Part shown: positions 8,882 to 16,843 of the stretch, one piece after another
Layout: every line of letters begins with the position of its first letter
Position numbering within the stretch: the first letter of the stretch is position 1
Virus record (IMG/VR): IMGVR_UViG_3300040816_000165
Location: 1 to 30,616 of that record
Reading direction: 5' to 3' (one strand)
Length of the DNA: 30,616 bases
Source of the DNA: a virus
The notes under the pieces: model-generated
Seen by the model: only the letters and a program-made list of their open reading frames with translations
Databases searched by the model: none
Told to the model about the DNA's origin: nothing
Program-made: the position numbers and the translations under genes

Positions 8882-9191
8882 CGGTTTTAAATTGCACTGA
8901 CACTCCACATCCACATACAGATTCTTCTTTGGGGTTATTGATTCTGAACATTTCATTTAATCCTTCTTGTACCCAATCGAGGGTAGAACCACTTAAATAT
9001 GGTTTTGACATTTCATCTACAACTACTTTAAATGCACCATAATCTACAAGTGTATCTGAATCTAATAAAGGTTCTCCCTGTTCTATAAAATATTCAAATC
9101 CTGCACAACCACCACCTGTGACACCAAGTCTAATGTATTCTACTTTTTTTTCAAGTAGTTTTTCTATTGCACTGTCTGATACTTCAATCAT
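8877..9191 (-). CDS. A-type Fe-S cluster carrier (IscA/ErpA/HesB family)
   Basis: 104 residues from ATG 9191. A longer frame from ATG 9242 exists, but MIEVSDSAIEKLL is the normal family start and lies 5 nt after a perfect late box. The three conserved cysteines are present: C29 in GGGCAGF, and C93 and C95 in VCGCGVS. The protein would carry and deliver [Fe-S] clusters in the cytoplasm. HesB/IscA-like proteins are known from marine T4-like phages. This phage also encodes the scaffold IscU at 19040-19438, so two assembly steps are represented. Confidence 0.92.
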   Translation of the reverse strand: MIEVSDSAIEKLLEKKVEYIRLGVTGGGCAGFEYFIEQGEPLLDSDTLVDYGAFKVVVDEMSKPYLSGSTLDWVQEGLNEMFRINNPKEESVCGCGVSVQFKTV

Positions 9192-9196
9192 GTAAT

Positions 9197-9204
9197 TATT
9201 TATA
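9197..9204 (-). promoter_or_regulatory. Late promoter TATAAATA giving a leaderless IscA mRNA
   Basis: TATAAATA, ATTAC, then ATG 9191; no Shine-Dalgarno site fits. It overlaps the stop of the upstream glycosyltransferase-like gene. Together with family length it decides the IscA start. Confidence 0.7.
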
Positions 9205-9940
9205 TCTTTATGTGGTCGTATCCTGTATCTTGACCTATCCATGCACGTGGATAATGTTTTTTTATAAACTCCTGTTTTTCTTTTTCATGTACAAAAAAAT
9301 AATCTTCGTATGGTGCATGAATTTGTGACTCGGGGTCAACTAAATCTTGAACTGTAGAGACACTTCTTTGTGCAGAGATTGGAAACGGTCTGTATTCTTG
9401 CAACCATGGATACTTTTCTTTTGTCATCCACAAATCATTAGGACTTAACACTGTAGTGTCACAATCTTCTACAAATATTTTTGCAGCTTCAGGTTTCATT
9501 GCATATGCATGATGACCTAAAAAGTTTTTATCCGTAAGAGTTTGAATACCATCTATTTTTGGTGTGTCAAAATCTATATATTGTGGTTGATAATATGTTG
9601 GTTCACCAAAAGTACAACACATATCAAAATCTATATCAGGAAATTCATCTATAAAAATTGCATCATGTTCAAGTATAAGAATAGGTTCGTTGAGTTCTAT
9701 ACACTTATTCCATAAAAGATAGTGTGATGCAAAACAACATGCAACTCTATCGGGTCTAGGATAATTATCAAAGATATTTGGTCTATCCCCTAGTATATCT
9801 TTACAACCTCTTTTAGGTGTAATTGCATCGAATATTTGAATTTCTTCTTTATAGGAATATAAATCTGCACTATGCAAACAATCTTTAGATTCTTTTTCAG
9901 ATACTGGATGGTCTTTAATTCTAATTAGAAATGTTTTCAT
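9200..9940 (-). CDS. Glycosyltransferase-like protein (GT25-like), copy 2
   Basis: 246 residues, paralogous to its upstream neighbour. Shared blocks are FNAITPK-like (here FDAITPKRG), RPDRVACCFASHYLLWNKC, LILEHDAIFI, and a late NFLGHHAYAMKPEAAKIF. The LEHDA segment resembles the acidic metal/sugar-nucleotide site (LEDDA) of GT25 LPS glycosyltransferases. The substrate is unknown: host LPS, virion protein or modified DNA bases are all possible. Its start lies inside the end of copy 1 (20 bp overlap) without a clear RBS, suggesting coupling. Confidence 0.65.
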   Translation of the reverse strand: MKTFLIRIKDHPVSEKESKDCLHSADLYSYKEEIQIFDAITPKRGCKDILGDRPNIFDNYPRPDRVACCFASHYLLWNKCIELNEPILILEHDAIFIDEFPDIDFDMCCTFGEPTYYQPQYIDFDTPKIDGIQTLTDKNFLGHHAYAMKPEAAKIFVEDCDTTVLSPNDLWMTKEKYPWLQEYRPFPISAQRSVSTVQDLVDPESQIHAPYEDYFFVHEKEKQEFIKKHYPRAWIGQDTGYDHIKI

Positions 9941-10634
9941 CGGGGTCTATTGTTTCATATGTCCACAAATCTATATTATTTTTTATATGAAGTGTATTTT
10001 GTTTTCCGTCTTCTCCTGAATCACCTTGTACCATAGAAAAAGTTTCTCTAACTACAAAAGGCCATGGATAATATTCTTCTAACCATGGGAATCGACTTTT
10101 ATTTAAATAAGTATCTGCAGGTTCTATTGAACCTCTAATTGCATCTTTAATAATCTCTCTTGCACCTTGAGGTTTCATTAAAACTGCATGATTACCTATA
10201 AAACATCTTGATGTAAGACTGTTTACACCTTGTTTAAATTTTTTATCTAAGACTTCTTTTCTATCTAGATGAGGGCCCCAACTTGGTCTTCCAAGTGTAA
10301 TACATCTATCAAACTCTATATCATGTGGAAAGGGTAATTCTAATACTGCATCATGTTCTAATATGAGATAAGGTTCTGTATCTTTTGAACACCTATCCCA
10401 CAATGTAAGTTGTGATGCAAAACAAGATGCAACTCTCTCAGGAAAAGGTTCCAAGTCTAATATCATTTGTCTTTGATTACCCGTAATATTTCTTATTATC
10501 TCTCTAGGATTATCTTTAGGTGTAATCGCATTAAACTTTTCTACATGCAGTCCTTGTTTTGCACAAGACTCTATACACCTATCTGCAATCTCATGAGATT
10601 TGGAGTGGTCAACTGTAATTACAAAACATTTCAT
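9921..10634 (-). CDS. Glycosyltransferase-like protein (GT25-like), copy 1
   Basis: 237 residues. It begins MKCFVITVDHSKSHEIADRC, the Rossmann-like first strand typical of GT25-type enzymes, and has PERVASCFASQLTLWDRC and YLILEHDAVLELPF with the EHDA site. It is clearly a tandem duplicate of the following gene. The start overlaps the gp43 stop by 4 bp (ATGA), so it lies in the same transcription unit as the polymerase. Sugar transfer to a phage or host surface target is inferred, and the acceptor cannot be told from sequence. Confidence 0.65.
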   Translation of the reverse strand: MKCFVITVDHSKSHEIADRCIESCAKQGLHVEKFNAITPKDNPREIIRNITGNQRQMILDLEPFPERVASCFASQLTLWDRCSKDTEPYLILEHDAVLELPFPHDIEFDRCITLGRPSWGPHLDRKEVLDKKFKQGVNSLTSRCFIGNHAVLMKPQGAREIIKDAIRGSIEPADTYLNKSRFPWLEEYYPWPFVVRETFSMVQGDSGEDGKQNTLHIKNNIDLWTYETIDPDENISN

Positions 10635-13144
10635 GCAAAAAAACTATCCAATGATGCAACTGGTTCTACGTTCCAGTTTATTTTCTCTACGATTACTTTC
10701 AGTGGTTCAACAAATGACTTATCAAACTGCATATCATAGTCTACAAATCTATGTAGGTCAAACTCACGAGGTAATATTGACTCAAACGAAATTACATTTT
10801 CATTGATTGGATTTGGTAGTGTAAGATAGGTAAAGTGTATCTTAGAACCATTCTTAATTAATTCGTATCTCATGTCTAAGTCTTTTTTCTTTAACTGATT
10901 ATTATATAGTAAAGAACCTCTGACGTGAATTGGTGTTCCTTTAGAATAAATTGTAGATGAGTCTGCATATTGAGCGAGGTTCTTACAACCTCTAGGGAAT
11001 GCAACCTCTTCTGCAGGAAGGTTTCTGAATTCCTTTCTTGCAGTTTCTACGAACTCCCATAACTCTTGTTCACTTTTTGTCATGACCACTTTGAGTGCTT
11101 CTTCTAGTTTCTTTCTGACCCATTGTGGAGTTGAAGACTTTGCAGTTTCAATACCCATCATTTTAAGTTTGGGTTCTGCAAGTCTTACACCTTCGTTATC
11201 GTAAACGTTTAGAATGTATCTTTTCTTTGCAGTCCAAATACCTTTGTCTGCAATCACCTCACGTCCCATTTCCATTTTCTGTTGGAATGCATTCGTGTAT
11301 TGTGCGAGGTTATCAAAACCTTTTTCCAATGCATCTTCGACTTGTTTTTCTGCTTTGGATAAGAAGTCAATTACCTTGTCCTTCGGTGTGTCTTCAGGAA
11401 ACACTTGTGACACTAGTTTGTCCATTGTAATGTAAACTGAATCGGTATCGATTGCAATCACATAATCCTCATCCGTCTTTAGAACTTTGTTTAGGTATTC
11501 GTTTACAACTTTTTCTGCATGTTGAATCACATACTGACCACTGAGTGTAATCGCTTCTGCGAGGTCTATACTAAAAAATGCAAAGTATTGATTTGCAAGA
11601 GCACCATAAGCAGAGTTCAATGCAATCTTACGAACCTGTTGATTGTTATATGCACGTTTAATAAGTGTATCAAGTTCTCTCTTACGTTTTACATCCGTGC
11701 AAGTTTCTTTTTCTTTCTGATACTCAATCATTCTCTTCTTCCACATCTTACGTTCATCGTAAAACTTTTCCATGAGTTCAGGAAGGAATCCTTGTTTATC
11801 ACGTTTGAACATGACTCCGTTAGGTGTCACGGTATTGTCGCACTGATACACATAAGATAAATCACACTCTTGATTGAGTAGACGTTTTACACTTGTATCT
11901 TGTCTTTGACCCATAATCATTTTCTCAGGTGAGATATTGAACTGCATAATCAAGTGTGGATACAGTGAGTTTAAGTCAAAAGACATCACCCAGTTGTGAC
12001 CACCAACTTGTGGTTCCTTAACAAATGCACCTGCAATAGGTTTCATCTTATCATTACCAGTCTTTAATCTTGGTGGTGGTGTTTGAATACCTTGGTCTTT
12101 TAAGAAGTTGTAGATAATAGTTTCCCAATACTTTACCATTCCAAACACATCAGAATAATTACACTTCGCATTGTATGCCATGGTCTGAGTTAGTTCGATG
12201 AATCCTAGTTTCTCTTCAAGTTGTTCTACAAGTAATACGTCTTTGACATTGTATTCTAGAAACTTTGCATAGTCTTGTTTGTAAAGTGTATGTAGATTAC
12301 CATATTCTGAATAATCTAATTTACCTGTTCCAAGTTCTACTTGTGCAATGTGTTCTAGTTTGTAGGATTCTTGGTTGACGAATGTATGTTTACGATAGAG
12401 TTGAAGATAGTCAAGAACATTTATACCATGTAAAGTATAAGTCATTTGTTTTGTCCCCCAACTAGAATGATAATCTCTAACATCTGACATATTCCATGGT
12501 GAAAGTTTCTTGTGTTCTCCTTCACCAAATAATCTATCAATACGATTGCAAAGATATGTGATATCAAATGAATCTACGTTCCAACCTGTAATAATATCGA
12601 AGTTAGACTTTCTCCAATAGTTTACAAACTCTGTAAGTAAGAATGCTTCGTCTTTACAGTTATGATATACAATATCAGTCTTACCATGTTCCCATGGGCC
12701 GACTCCAAAGACATGTGCATCTTCTCCATAAGGTTTAATACAAATTGCATTGACCTTTTCATTTGCAAGCATGGGTTCAGGGAACCCATCTTCACATTCA
12801 CACTCAATATCAAGTGTTGCAACCTTTACAACTTTGTTATCGAATTCTATGTCGCCTGGAAATTTATCTGCGATGTAAGTGTAAACCCATCGGTCATACC
12901 CATGGATTTCAAATCCTTCTACACCTGTATATCTCTCTTTGAATTTCTTTGCACCACCCATAGAATTGAGATTGACAATCTCTAGTGGTCTTCCATCTAA
13001 TGAACGATAAGGAGTGTCTCCTTTCTTTGATGGGATGTATAAGTTGGGTCTGTAAGAAACTGCGAGTTTCTTTTGTTTACCATTTTGATATCCTCTGACA
13101 AGGATTTTGTCTCGGGTACGAGTGACGTTTGTGTAGAAATCCAT
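10631..13144 (-). CDS. 43: DNA polymerase, T4 gp43 (family B)
   Basis: 837 residues. 3'-5' exonuclease motif I is LDIECE with D112 and E114; polymerase motif A is FDLNSLYPHLI (from D390); motif B is around KIALNSAYG (506-514); motif C is IDTDSVY (D566, D568). The C-terminus PVASLDSFFA looks like a sliding-clamp-binding peptide, as at the end of T4 gp43. It is the replicative polymerase that works with gp45/44/62. A TTGACA-17-TATCAT promoter lies so close that +1 coincides with ATG 13144, and there is no RBS, so T4-style control through an RNA operator upstream of the start is not possible on this transcript. Confidence 0.97.
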   Translation of the reverse strand: MDFYTNVTRTRDKILVRGYQNGKQKKLAVSYRPNLYIPSKKGDTPYRSLDGRPLEIVNLNSMGGAKKFKERYTGVEGFEIHGYDRWVYTYIADKFPGDIEFDNKVVKVATLDIECECEDGFPEPMLANEKVNAICIKPYGEDAHVFGVGPWEHGKTDIVYHNCKDEAFLLTEFVNYWRKSNFDIITGWNVDSFDITYLCNRIDRLFGEGEHKKLSPWNMSDVRDYHSSWGTKQMTYTLHGINVLDYLQLYRKHTFVNQESYKLEHIAQVELGTGKLDYSEYGNLHTLYKQDYAKFLEYNVKDVLLVEQLEEKLGFIELTQTMAYNAKCNYSDVFGMVKYWETIIYNFLKDQGIQTPPPRLKTGNDKMKPIAGAFVKEPQVGGHNWVMSFDLNSLYPHLIMQFNISPEKMIMGQRQDTSVKRLLNQECDLSYVYQCDNTVTPNGVMFKRDKQGFLPELMEKFYDERKMWKKRMIEYQKEKETCTDVKRKRELDTLIKRAYNNQQVRKIALNSAYGALANQYFAFFSIDLAEAITLSGQYVIQHAEKVVNEYLNKVLKTDEDYVIAIDTDSVYITMDKLVSQVFPEDTPKDKVIDFLSKAEKQVEDALEKGFDNLAQYTNAFQQKMEMGREVIADKGIWTAKKRYILNVYDNEGVRLAEPKLKMMGIETAKSSTPQWVRKKLEEALKVVMTKSEQELWEFVETARKEFRNLPAEEVAFPRGCKNLAQYADSSTIYSKGTPIHVRGSLLYNNQLKKKDLDMRYELIKNGSKIHFTYLTLPNPINENVISFESILPREFDLHRFVDYDMQFDKSFVEPLKVIVEKINWNVEPVASLDSFFA

Positions 13145-13150
13145 ACTGTA

Positions 13151-13179
13151 ATGATACTACAGTGAGACTATTCTGTCAA
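13151..13179 (-). promoter_or_regulatory. Sigma70-type promoter of gp43, predicted leaderless
   Basis: -35 TTGACA (13174-13179, overlapping the end of the upstream gene), 17-bp spacer, -10 TATCAT (13151-13156). Counting 7 nt from the -10 puts +1 at 13144, the A of the gp43 ATG. AAAAGACC precedes the -35. Confidence 0.65.
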
Positions 13180-13398
13180 GGTCTTTTGTGGTCTATTGTT
13201 TAATAAATCTTGGACTGCTTCGTATTTTTCTTTTGCGTTTGCATACTTTTCAATTTGAGTATCTAGTGCTTGTGCAACATCAGGATGTTCACCTATACCT
13301 GCAGGATTGTTTTGATATACATTAATATTTGCCATTGCAACATCCATTTCACCTTGATATTGACTCATTAGTGCTTTCAATAAACTTTCTCTACTCAT
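13168..13398 (-). CDS. Unknown 76-aa helical protein
   Basis: 76 residues, probably helical throughout, with SQYQGEMDVAMANINVYQNNP and a C-terminal helix KYANAKEKYEAVQDLLNN. No family is recognised. A good AGGAA site lies 6 nt before the ATG. The start overlaps the preceding stop by one base (TAATG), so it is co-translated with the 91-aa protein. Its last codons contain the -35 of the gp43 promoter. Confidence 0.7.
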   Translation of the reverse strand: MSRESLLKALMSQYQGEMDVAMANINVYQNNPAGIGEHPDVAQALDTQIEKYANAKEKYEAVQDLLNNRPQKTLTE

Positions 13399-13673
13399 TA
13401 TTTGTTTCCTGTATTCTTTTTATAATTTATTTCTAAGTTTGGTCTTACTTTAAAGATTGTAATAATCGAACTTTTATTGACTTCAAAATTATACTCCATT
13501 GCAAAAGGCAACCATGGTGCAAGTTCAACTTCCATTTTACCGTCAACTATTTGAACTAATAACTCTTGTGCTTCTTCAATTAAGATTTTATTACTTAGTT
13601 TCTTTTCAGTACAGAAACCCATAATAATTTCACCACCTATTAATTTGATGGCACGGATTTCTTTATTTAACAT
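13398..13673 (-). CDS. Small beta-rich protein, possibly Sm/Hfq-like
   Basis: 91 residues. The start IRAIKLIGGEIIMGF and later APWLPFAM and SSIITIFKVRPNLEINY follow the pattern of a widespread marine-phage family of about 90 residues that begins with a V/I-K-L-x-x-G-E strand and is predicted as an Sm-like small beta barrel. This assignment is from memory and low confidence; function is unknown, with RNA binding possible. Its start overlaps the lysozyme stop by 11 bp. Confidence 0.6.
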   Translation of the reverse strand: MLNKEIRAIKLIGGEIIMGFCTEKKLSNKILIEEAQELLVQIVDGKMEVELAPWLPFAMEYNFEVNKSSIITIFKVRPNLEINYKKNTGNK

Positions 13674-14121
13674 TTCTTACAATCTCTTGGAGTTCTATTG
13701 ACCTTCTACCTACTTGTTTGAACCAACGTGAATCTTCCATTTCAACTGCAACCTTTTCCCAATCATTTTCGATTACACCTTTCCACATATTATTGAACTT
13801 ACCAAATCTAGTTCCTCCTAGATTAAAAGTCATGTTTATGAGAACGTGTTGTATATCTTCAGGTAGACTGTAAAAGTCTTCTCCTCCTTTTGACTCAAAC
13901 AAGTGAACTGTTTCTTCTACGTGTTTTTCAAAATCGAGTTCATATACTTCGTCTACTCTTTCTTGTGATACTGGTGTTCCTGCAGGTTGACCAAACTCAG
14001 GGTCACCTTCTTTGACTAAATGTCCTACACCAAATGTTAAATATCCTAATGAGTCTTCATAAATTTCAAGAACTTCACCTTCGTGTCTTTTAATCTGTTC
14101 CTTCAATATCTCTTTGTTCAT
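13663..14121 (-). CDS. Endolysin, T4 lysozyme-like (GH24)
   Basis: 152 residues from ATG 14121. An in-frame ATG at 14142 adds seven residues, but AAAGGA just before 14121 and the family start (MNKEILKEQIKRHEG) favour the shorter form. The catalytic triad aligns exactly with T4 lysozyme: Glu in RHEGE, Asp in YEDSLG and Thr in YLTFGVGHL, corresponding to E11, D20 and T26. NMTFNLGG and RRSIELQEI match the C-terminal lobe. It cleaves peptidoglycan at lysis or infection. No signal peptide is seen, so a holin would be needed; candidates lie at 25759-25965 and 24870-25432. Confidence 0.9.
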   Translation of the reverse strand: MNKEILKEQIKRHEGEVLEIYEDSLGYLTFGVGHLVKEGDPEFGQPAGTPVSQERVDEVYELDFEKHVEETVHLFESKGGEDFYSLPEDIQHVLINMTFNLGGTRFGKFNNMWKGVIENDWEKVAVEMEDSRWFKQVGRRSIELQEIVRNVK

Positions 14122-14392
14122 TTTCTTTTTTCCTTTGTTCATCTATGAGTTCAACTAAGATGTCACCCATAATCTGTTCTAATTCTTCGTTAGTATTTAG
14201 TTCTTCTAAATCTCCACCTGATTCGGGAAGTCTTCTAATTGTTCGTTGAAAGTTTAAATGATTCTTACCCTCAACAAACTGAACCTTACCATACTGATAT
14301 ACTAATCCTTTGTAATCTCCTTCTAAGATTTCAATACCTGCATCAGACTCGTGTGGATTTTCCACTACTCTATATAGTGTTCCAAACAACAT
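14090..14392 (-). CDS. Unknown 100-aa acidic phage protein
   Basis: 100 residues. The N-terminal 60 residues look like a small beta barrel (MLFGTLYRVVENP, IEILEGDYKGLVYQYGKVQFV), and the C-terminal 35 are a highly acidic helix. No family is recognised. GAGGA lies about 10 nt upstream, and the start overlaps the methyltransferase stop by two bases (TAATG form). The 3' end overlaps the lysozyme by 32 bp. The tight packing suggests one transcript from methyltransferase to gp43. Confidence 0.7.
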   Translation of the reverse strand: MLFGTLYRVVENPHESDAGIEILEGDYKGLVYQYGKVQFVEGKNHLNFQRTIRRLPESGGDLEELNTNEELEQIMGDILVELIDEQRKKENEQRDIEGTD

Positions 14393-15762
14393 TAAAAGAA
14401 ATCCTCTAGTGTAGAAACTTTTACACTTTGAAACATATCAATAGTTTTGTCTTTACTAAAACACCAAACGTTTTCCATGTAAAGTTTATTCATAAATTCA
14501 TCCATTGCATCTTTATCAAAGTTTCCATCTTCATCTTTGAAGACTGCTTTACCTTGTGGTCTTTGCATGATTCTCATACCAACTTGACCTAAGAAATTAT
14601 CTTGTATCATATCTACAAGTTCGTCTCCTGACCTGTATCTTTTACCGTGTACTTTAGGGTCAAGAATGTTTATCAATAACACTCCACTATCACTCAACGA
14701 ATCAAATGACTTTTGTGATACAGGTAGATAGAAATCGTCTCTCCATGCATCGTATTCATTAAACTTTGACCATGATTGGTCTTCTGAATGTTCTCCACCT
14801 TCGTTATATCTCTCTGTTGAAAAATATGGTGGGGAAGTAAACGAACAATCTATTGGTGGTAAGGTTTCATATGGTAAATCCTCTGCACCACATCTATATA
14901 TCTCTACCTTTTTAGAACCAATACATGAGAAGTAATCTTCTCCTTCATATAAGTCGGGTTCTTTACCTGTAAGAATTTTTTCATATTCTATACACTGTTT
15001 TTTATATCTTTCAAATGTATTAGGATTTGGGTCACAACCTACATAATGACTTGCATTAGATGTATAGAAACCACATAGTCTATCTCCCCAACCACATGAA
15101 GTGTCAAGAACTGTATCTGCATTAGTCATTGCATAAATTGTTCTTGCAACGTTTGGTTTGAATTGTGTTGCAATATATGTTCCTAATCTAAATGCAGAGA
15201 TATAACTTTGTTCTGTAAGTTCTCCACCTCTTAATTCTTCTTTACCGTCAATTATTACTTTCTTTACTTCATTGATTCCTCTCCATATAGGGCCGAAACA
15301 ACTCCATATATTCTTTGCAGTTCCTTGTGTCCAAACTTCTACTGGTGATTTAAAACCATAACTCCCACATGCAAGTCTTAAGTCTTGGTGAAAGTAATTA
15401 GATGCATCATTGTATATGGAAGGTGCATCTATGAAACCTAATCCATATTCTTCAAAATTATATTTGTAATCGTCATATTTTTCTAACACTTCTTTTTGCA
15501 AATCTTTCTTTGCAGTCATAGTTTTGAATGGGTCTGAATCACGAAGTTTTAGAAATGTTTTTCTCATTTTTTCATGAGATATCTTTTTAAATGGGAATGG
15601 AGGTCTTTCAGTTGCGATATATTCTGATAAGACTTCACGGAAATGTTCTTTACCATATTCATTGGTCAAAGACTCAAAAGTGGGATTATCCAATATAGGT
15701 AATCCCACTTCATTTGAGTGTTCTTTAAGAACCGAATAGAGTTTAGATGTTTGCAAGGACAT
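14392..15762 (-). CDS. DNA methyltransferase-like protein (TSPPYF motif)
   Basis: 456 residues from ATG 15762; ATG 15783 is an alternative, and neither has a clear RBS. SAM motif I is VLDTSCGWGDRL, followed by VGCDPNPNTFERY; the catalytic motif IV is FTSPPYFSTERY. The S/TPPY form is typical of N4-cytosine and some N6-adenine amino-methyltransferases. A 200-residue N-terminal region of unknown fold precedes the SAM domain and may recognise the target. It could protect phage DNA or methylate another base. Its proximity to a Mom-like gene hints at a DNA-modification theme. It overlaps the peroxiredoxin end by 20 bp. Confidence 0.75.
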   Translation of the reverse strand: MSLQTSKLYSVLKEHSNEVGLPILDNPTFESLTNEYGKEHFREVLSEYIATERPPFPFKKISHEKMRKTFLKLRDSDPFKTMTAKKDLQKEVLEKYDDYKYNFEEYGLGFIDAPSIYNDASNYFHQDLRLACGSYGFKSPVEVWTQGTAKNIWSCFGPIWRGINEVKKVIIDGKEELRGGELTEQSYISAFRLGTYIATQFKPNVARTIYAMTNADTVLDTSCGWGDRLCGFYTSNASHYVGCDPNPNTFERYKKQCIEYEKILTGKEPDLYEGEDYFSCIGSKKVEIYRCGAEDLPYETLPPIDCSFTSPPYFSTERYNEGGEHSEDQSWSKFNEYDAWRDDFYLPVSQKSFDSLSDSGVLLINILDPKVHGKRYRSGDELVDMIQDNFLGQVGMRIMQRPQGKAVFKDEDGNFDKDAMDEFMNKLYMENVWCFSKDKTIDMFQSVKVSTLEDFF

Positions 15763-16240
15763 TTTCAGGTGATGATACTTCATAAGGGTCTGATTCTATA
15801 TTATCACCAAAACCTTCTTCTGCAAAGACCTTTTCTACAATATTATCGTTTACAACGATTGCATATCTCCAAGACCTAATTCCAAAACCGACATTTGCCT
15901 TTTGCACACTTGCACCAAGTAATTCAGTAAACTCACCATTACCATCAGGTAGTGGATAAACATTCTGAACATTTTGTGATTCAAACCATGCATTCATTAC
16001 GAATGTATCATTTACTGATAAACAGTAAACTTGTTCTACACCTTTTTCATTGAACTCTGAAAATTTCTCATCAAAGCCAGGTAATTGGTATGTTGAACAT
16101 GTTGGTGTGAATGCACCAGGCAGTGCAAATATCACTACTCTTTTTCCTGCGAATTGTTCGGTTGTGTTTAATGTTTTAAACTCTCCGTCAACTCTCACTG
16201 GTAAGTTAACACTCGGAAGTGTTTCTCCTACATTTATCAT
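15743..16240 (-). CDS. Peroxiredoxin (Prx5 type)
   Basis: 165 residues from ATG 16240, chosen because AAGGAG lies 6 nt before it and MINVGETLPS is the family start. The peroxidatic site GAFTPTCS places the catalytic cysteine at C48, and the conserved Arg region is FGIRSWRYAIVV. Prx5/AhpE-like enzymes reduce peroxides using glutathione or thioredoxin in the cytoplasm. A late segment FAEEGFGDN matches the family C-terminus. It has its own sigma70 promoter inside a large palindrome and follows hsp20, so a stress-protection pair is plausible, each with separate control. Confidence 0.92.
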   Translation of the reverse strand: MINVGETLPSVNLPVRVDGEFKTLNTTEQFAGKRVVIFALPGAFTPTCSTYQLPGFDEKFSEFNEKGVEQVYCLSVNDTFVMNAWFESQNVQNVYPLPDGNGEFTELLGASVQKANVGFGIRSWRYAIVVNDNIVEKVFAEEGFGDNIESDPYEVSSPENVLANI

Positions 16241-16260
16241 AATAATCTCCTTTATATAAA

Positions 16261-16308
16261 GATACACCCATTATACAATATAACGGGTGTATCGTAAAGA
16301 GGTTTTTT
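16261..16308 (-). promoter_or_regulatory. Sigma70-type promoter in a 33-nt palindrome (peroxiredoxin)
   Basis: -35 TTTACG (16293-16298), 17-bp spacer, -10 TATAAT (16270-16275), with AAAAAACCTC just upstream (16299-16308). Positions 16261-16293 form a 15-bp inverted repeat with a 3-nt centre (GATACACCC ... GGGTGTATC outer arms, one G-T mismatch). It covers the -10, the spacer and the last base of the -35, like an operator. It is not followed by a U-tract, so a terminator is less likely. Confidence 0.75.
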
Positions 16309-16717
16309 ATTTAATTTTAATTGATACTGGTTTATCCTCTTCAGGAATAACTCTAATCAATTTGACGTGTAGAATACCATCTACCATGTCTGCACCCTTG
16401 ACTTCAACATCGTCTGCAAGTGTAAAACTTCTTTTGAAGGCTCTAGATGCAAGTCCTTTGTGAACAAAATCTTTTGAGTCTTCGTCAATTTTACCTTCGA
16501 TAGTTAAGACATTTTTTTCTTTAGTGATATCAATATCTTTTTTACTGAATCCTGCAACTGCAAGTTCAATACAAAAGTTCTCTGCATCTTCCTTTACAAT
16601 GTTGTAAGGTGGGTAGTTAGTTTGTGTGTGACTGGATAGACGATTGAGTTCGTCAAAGTATCTATCAAATCCAATTGTGAGCGGTCTGAATTGACCAAAT
16701 ATATCTAAGTGAGTCAT
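16307..16717 (-). CDS. Small heat shock protein (Hsp20/IbpA type)
   Basis: 136 residues from ATG 16717, chosen for AAGGAG 5 nt upstream and the family start MTHLDIFGQFRPLTIGFDRYF. The alpha-crystallin domain includes YPPYNIVKEDAENF, ELAVAGFSKKDIDI, GLASRAFKRSFTLAD and VDGILHVKL; the C-terminal SIKIK has an I-x-I-type anchor. It is an ATP-independent holdase chaperone. Hsp20 proteins are recurrent in T4-like cyanophages and related marine myoviruses. A strong promoter and a leader of about 120 nt with repeated elements precede it, pointing to post-transcriptional or stress-linked control. Confidence 0.95.
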   Translation of the reverse strand: MTHLDIFGQFRPLTIGFDRYFDELNRLSSHTQTNYPPYNIVKEDAENFCIELAVAGFSKKDIDITKEKNVLTIEGKIDEDSKDFVHKGLASRAFKRSFTLADDVEVKGADMVDGILHVKLIRVIPEEDKPVSIKIK

Positions 16718-16782
16718 AATTTCTCCTTTATTAAGCAAGTTTATATTCCTAACCTCTTATGAGCATTAGGTGTAGTCGAGAA

Positions 16783-16824
16783 CCGAGCTCTTTTTAAGAT
16801 AGTATTTCATATCCGAGCTCTTTT
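16783..16824 (-). repeat. Two direct repeats in the hsp20 leader
   Basis: The 12-mer AAAAGAGCTCGG (minus strand) occurs at 16813-16824 and 16783-16794, spaced exactly 30 bp. Each contains the self-complementary GAGCTC. They are enclosed by a 6-bp inverted repeat GAGAAC (16828-16833) / GTTCTC (16778-16783). All lie between the predicted +1 and the RBS. Confidence 0.7.
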
Positions 16825-16843
16825 GAAGTTCTCTCCTACTATT

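Noticed and set aside
8877-9242. Longer IscA start at 9242
   Set aside because: The extra 17 residues lie inside the glycosyltransferase-like gene and upstream of the late box; the family start and promoter spacing favour 9191.
11519-11860. 113-codon plus-strand frame in gp43
   Set aside because: Antisense to the polymerase catalytic region; Cys/Phe-rich shadow translation.
16261-16293. Peroxiredoxin-upstream palindrome as an intrinsic terminator
   Set aside because: No T-run follows on the minus strand; on the plus strand the T-run is 8 nt away and nothing is transcribed toward it. A promoter with -35 and -10 fits better.
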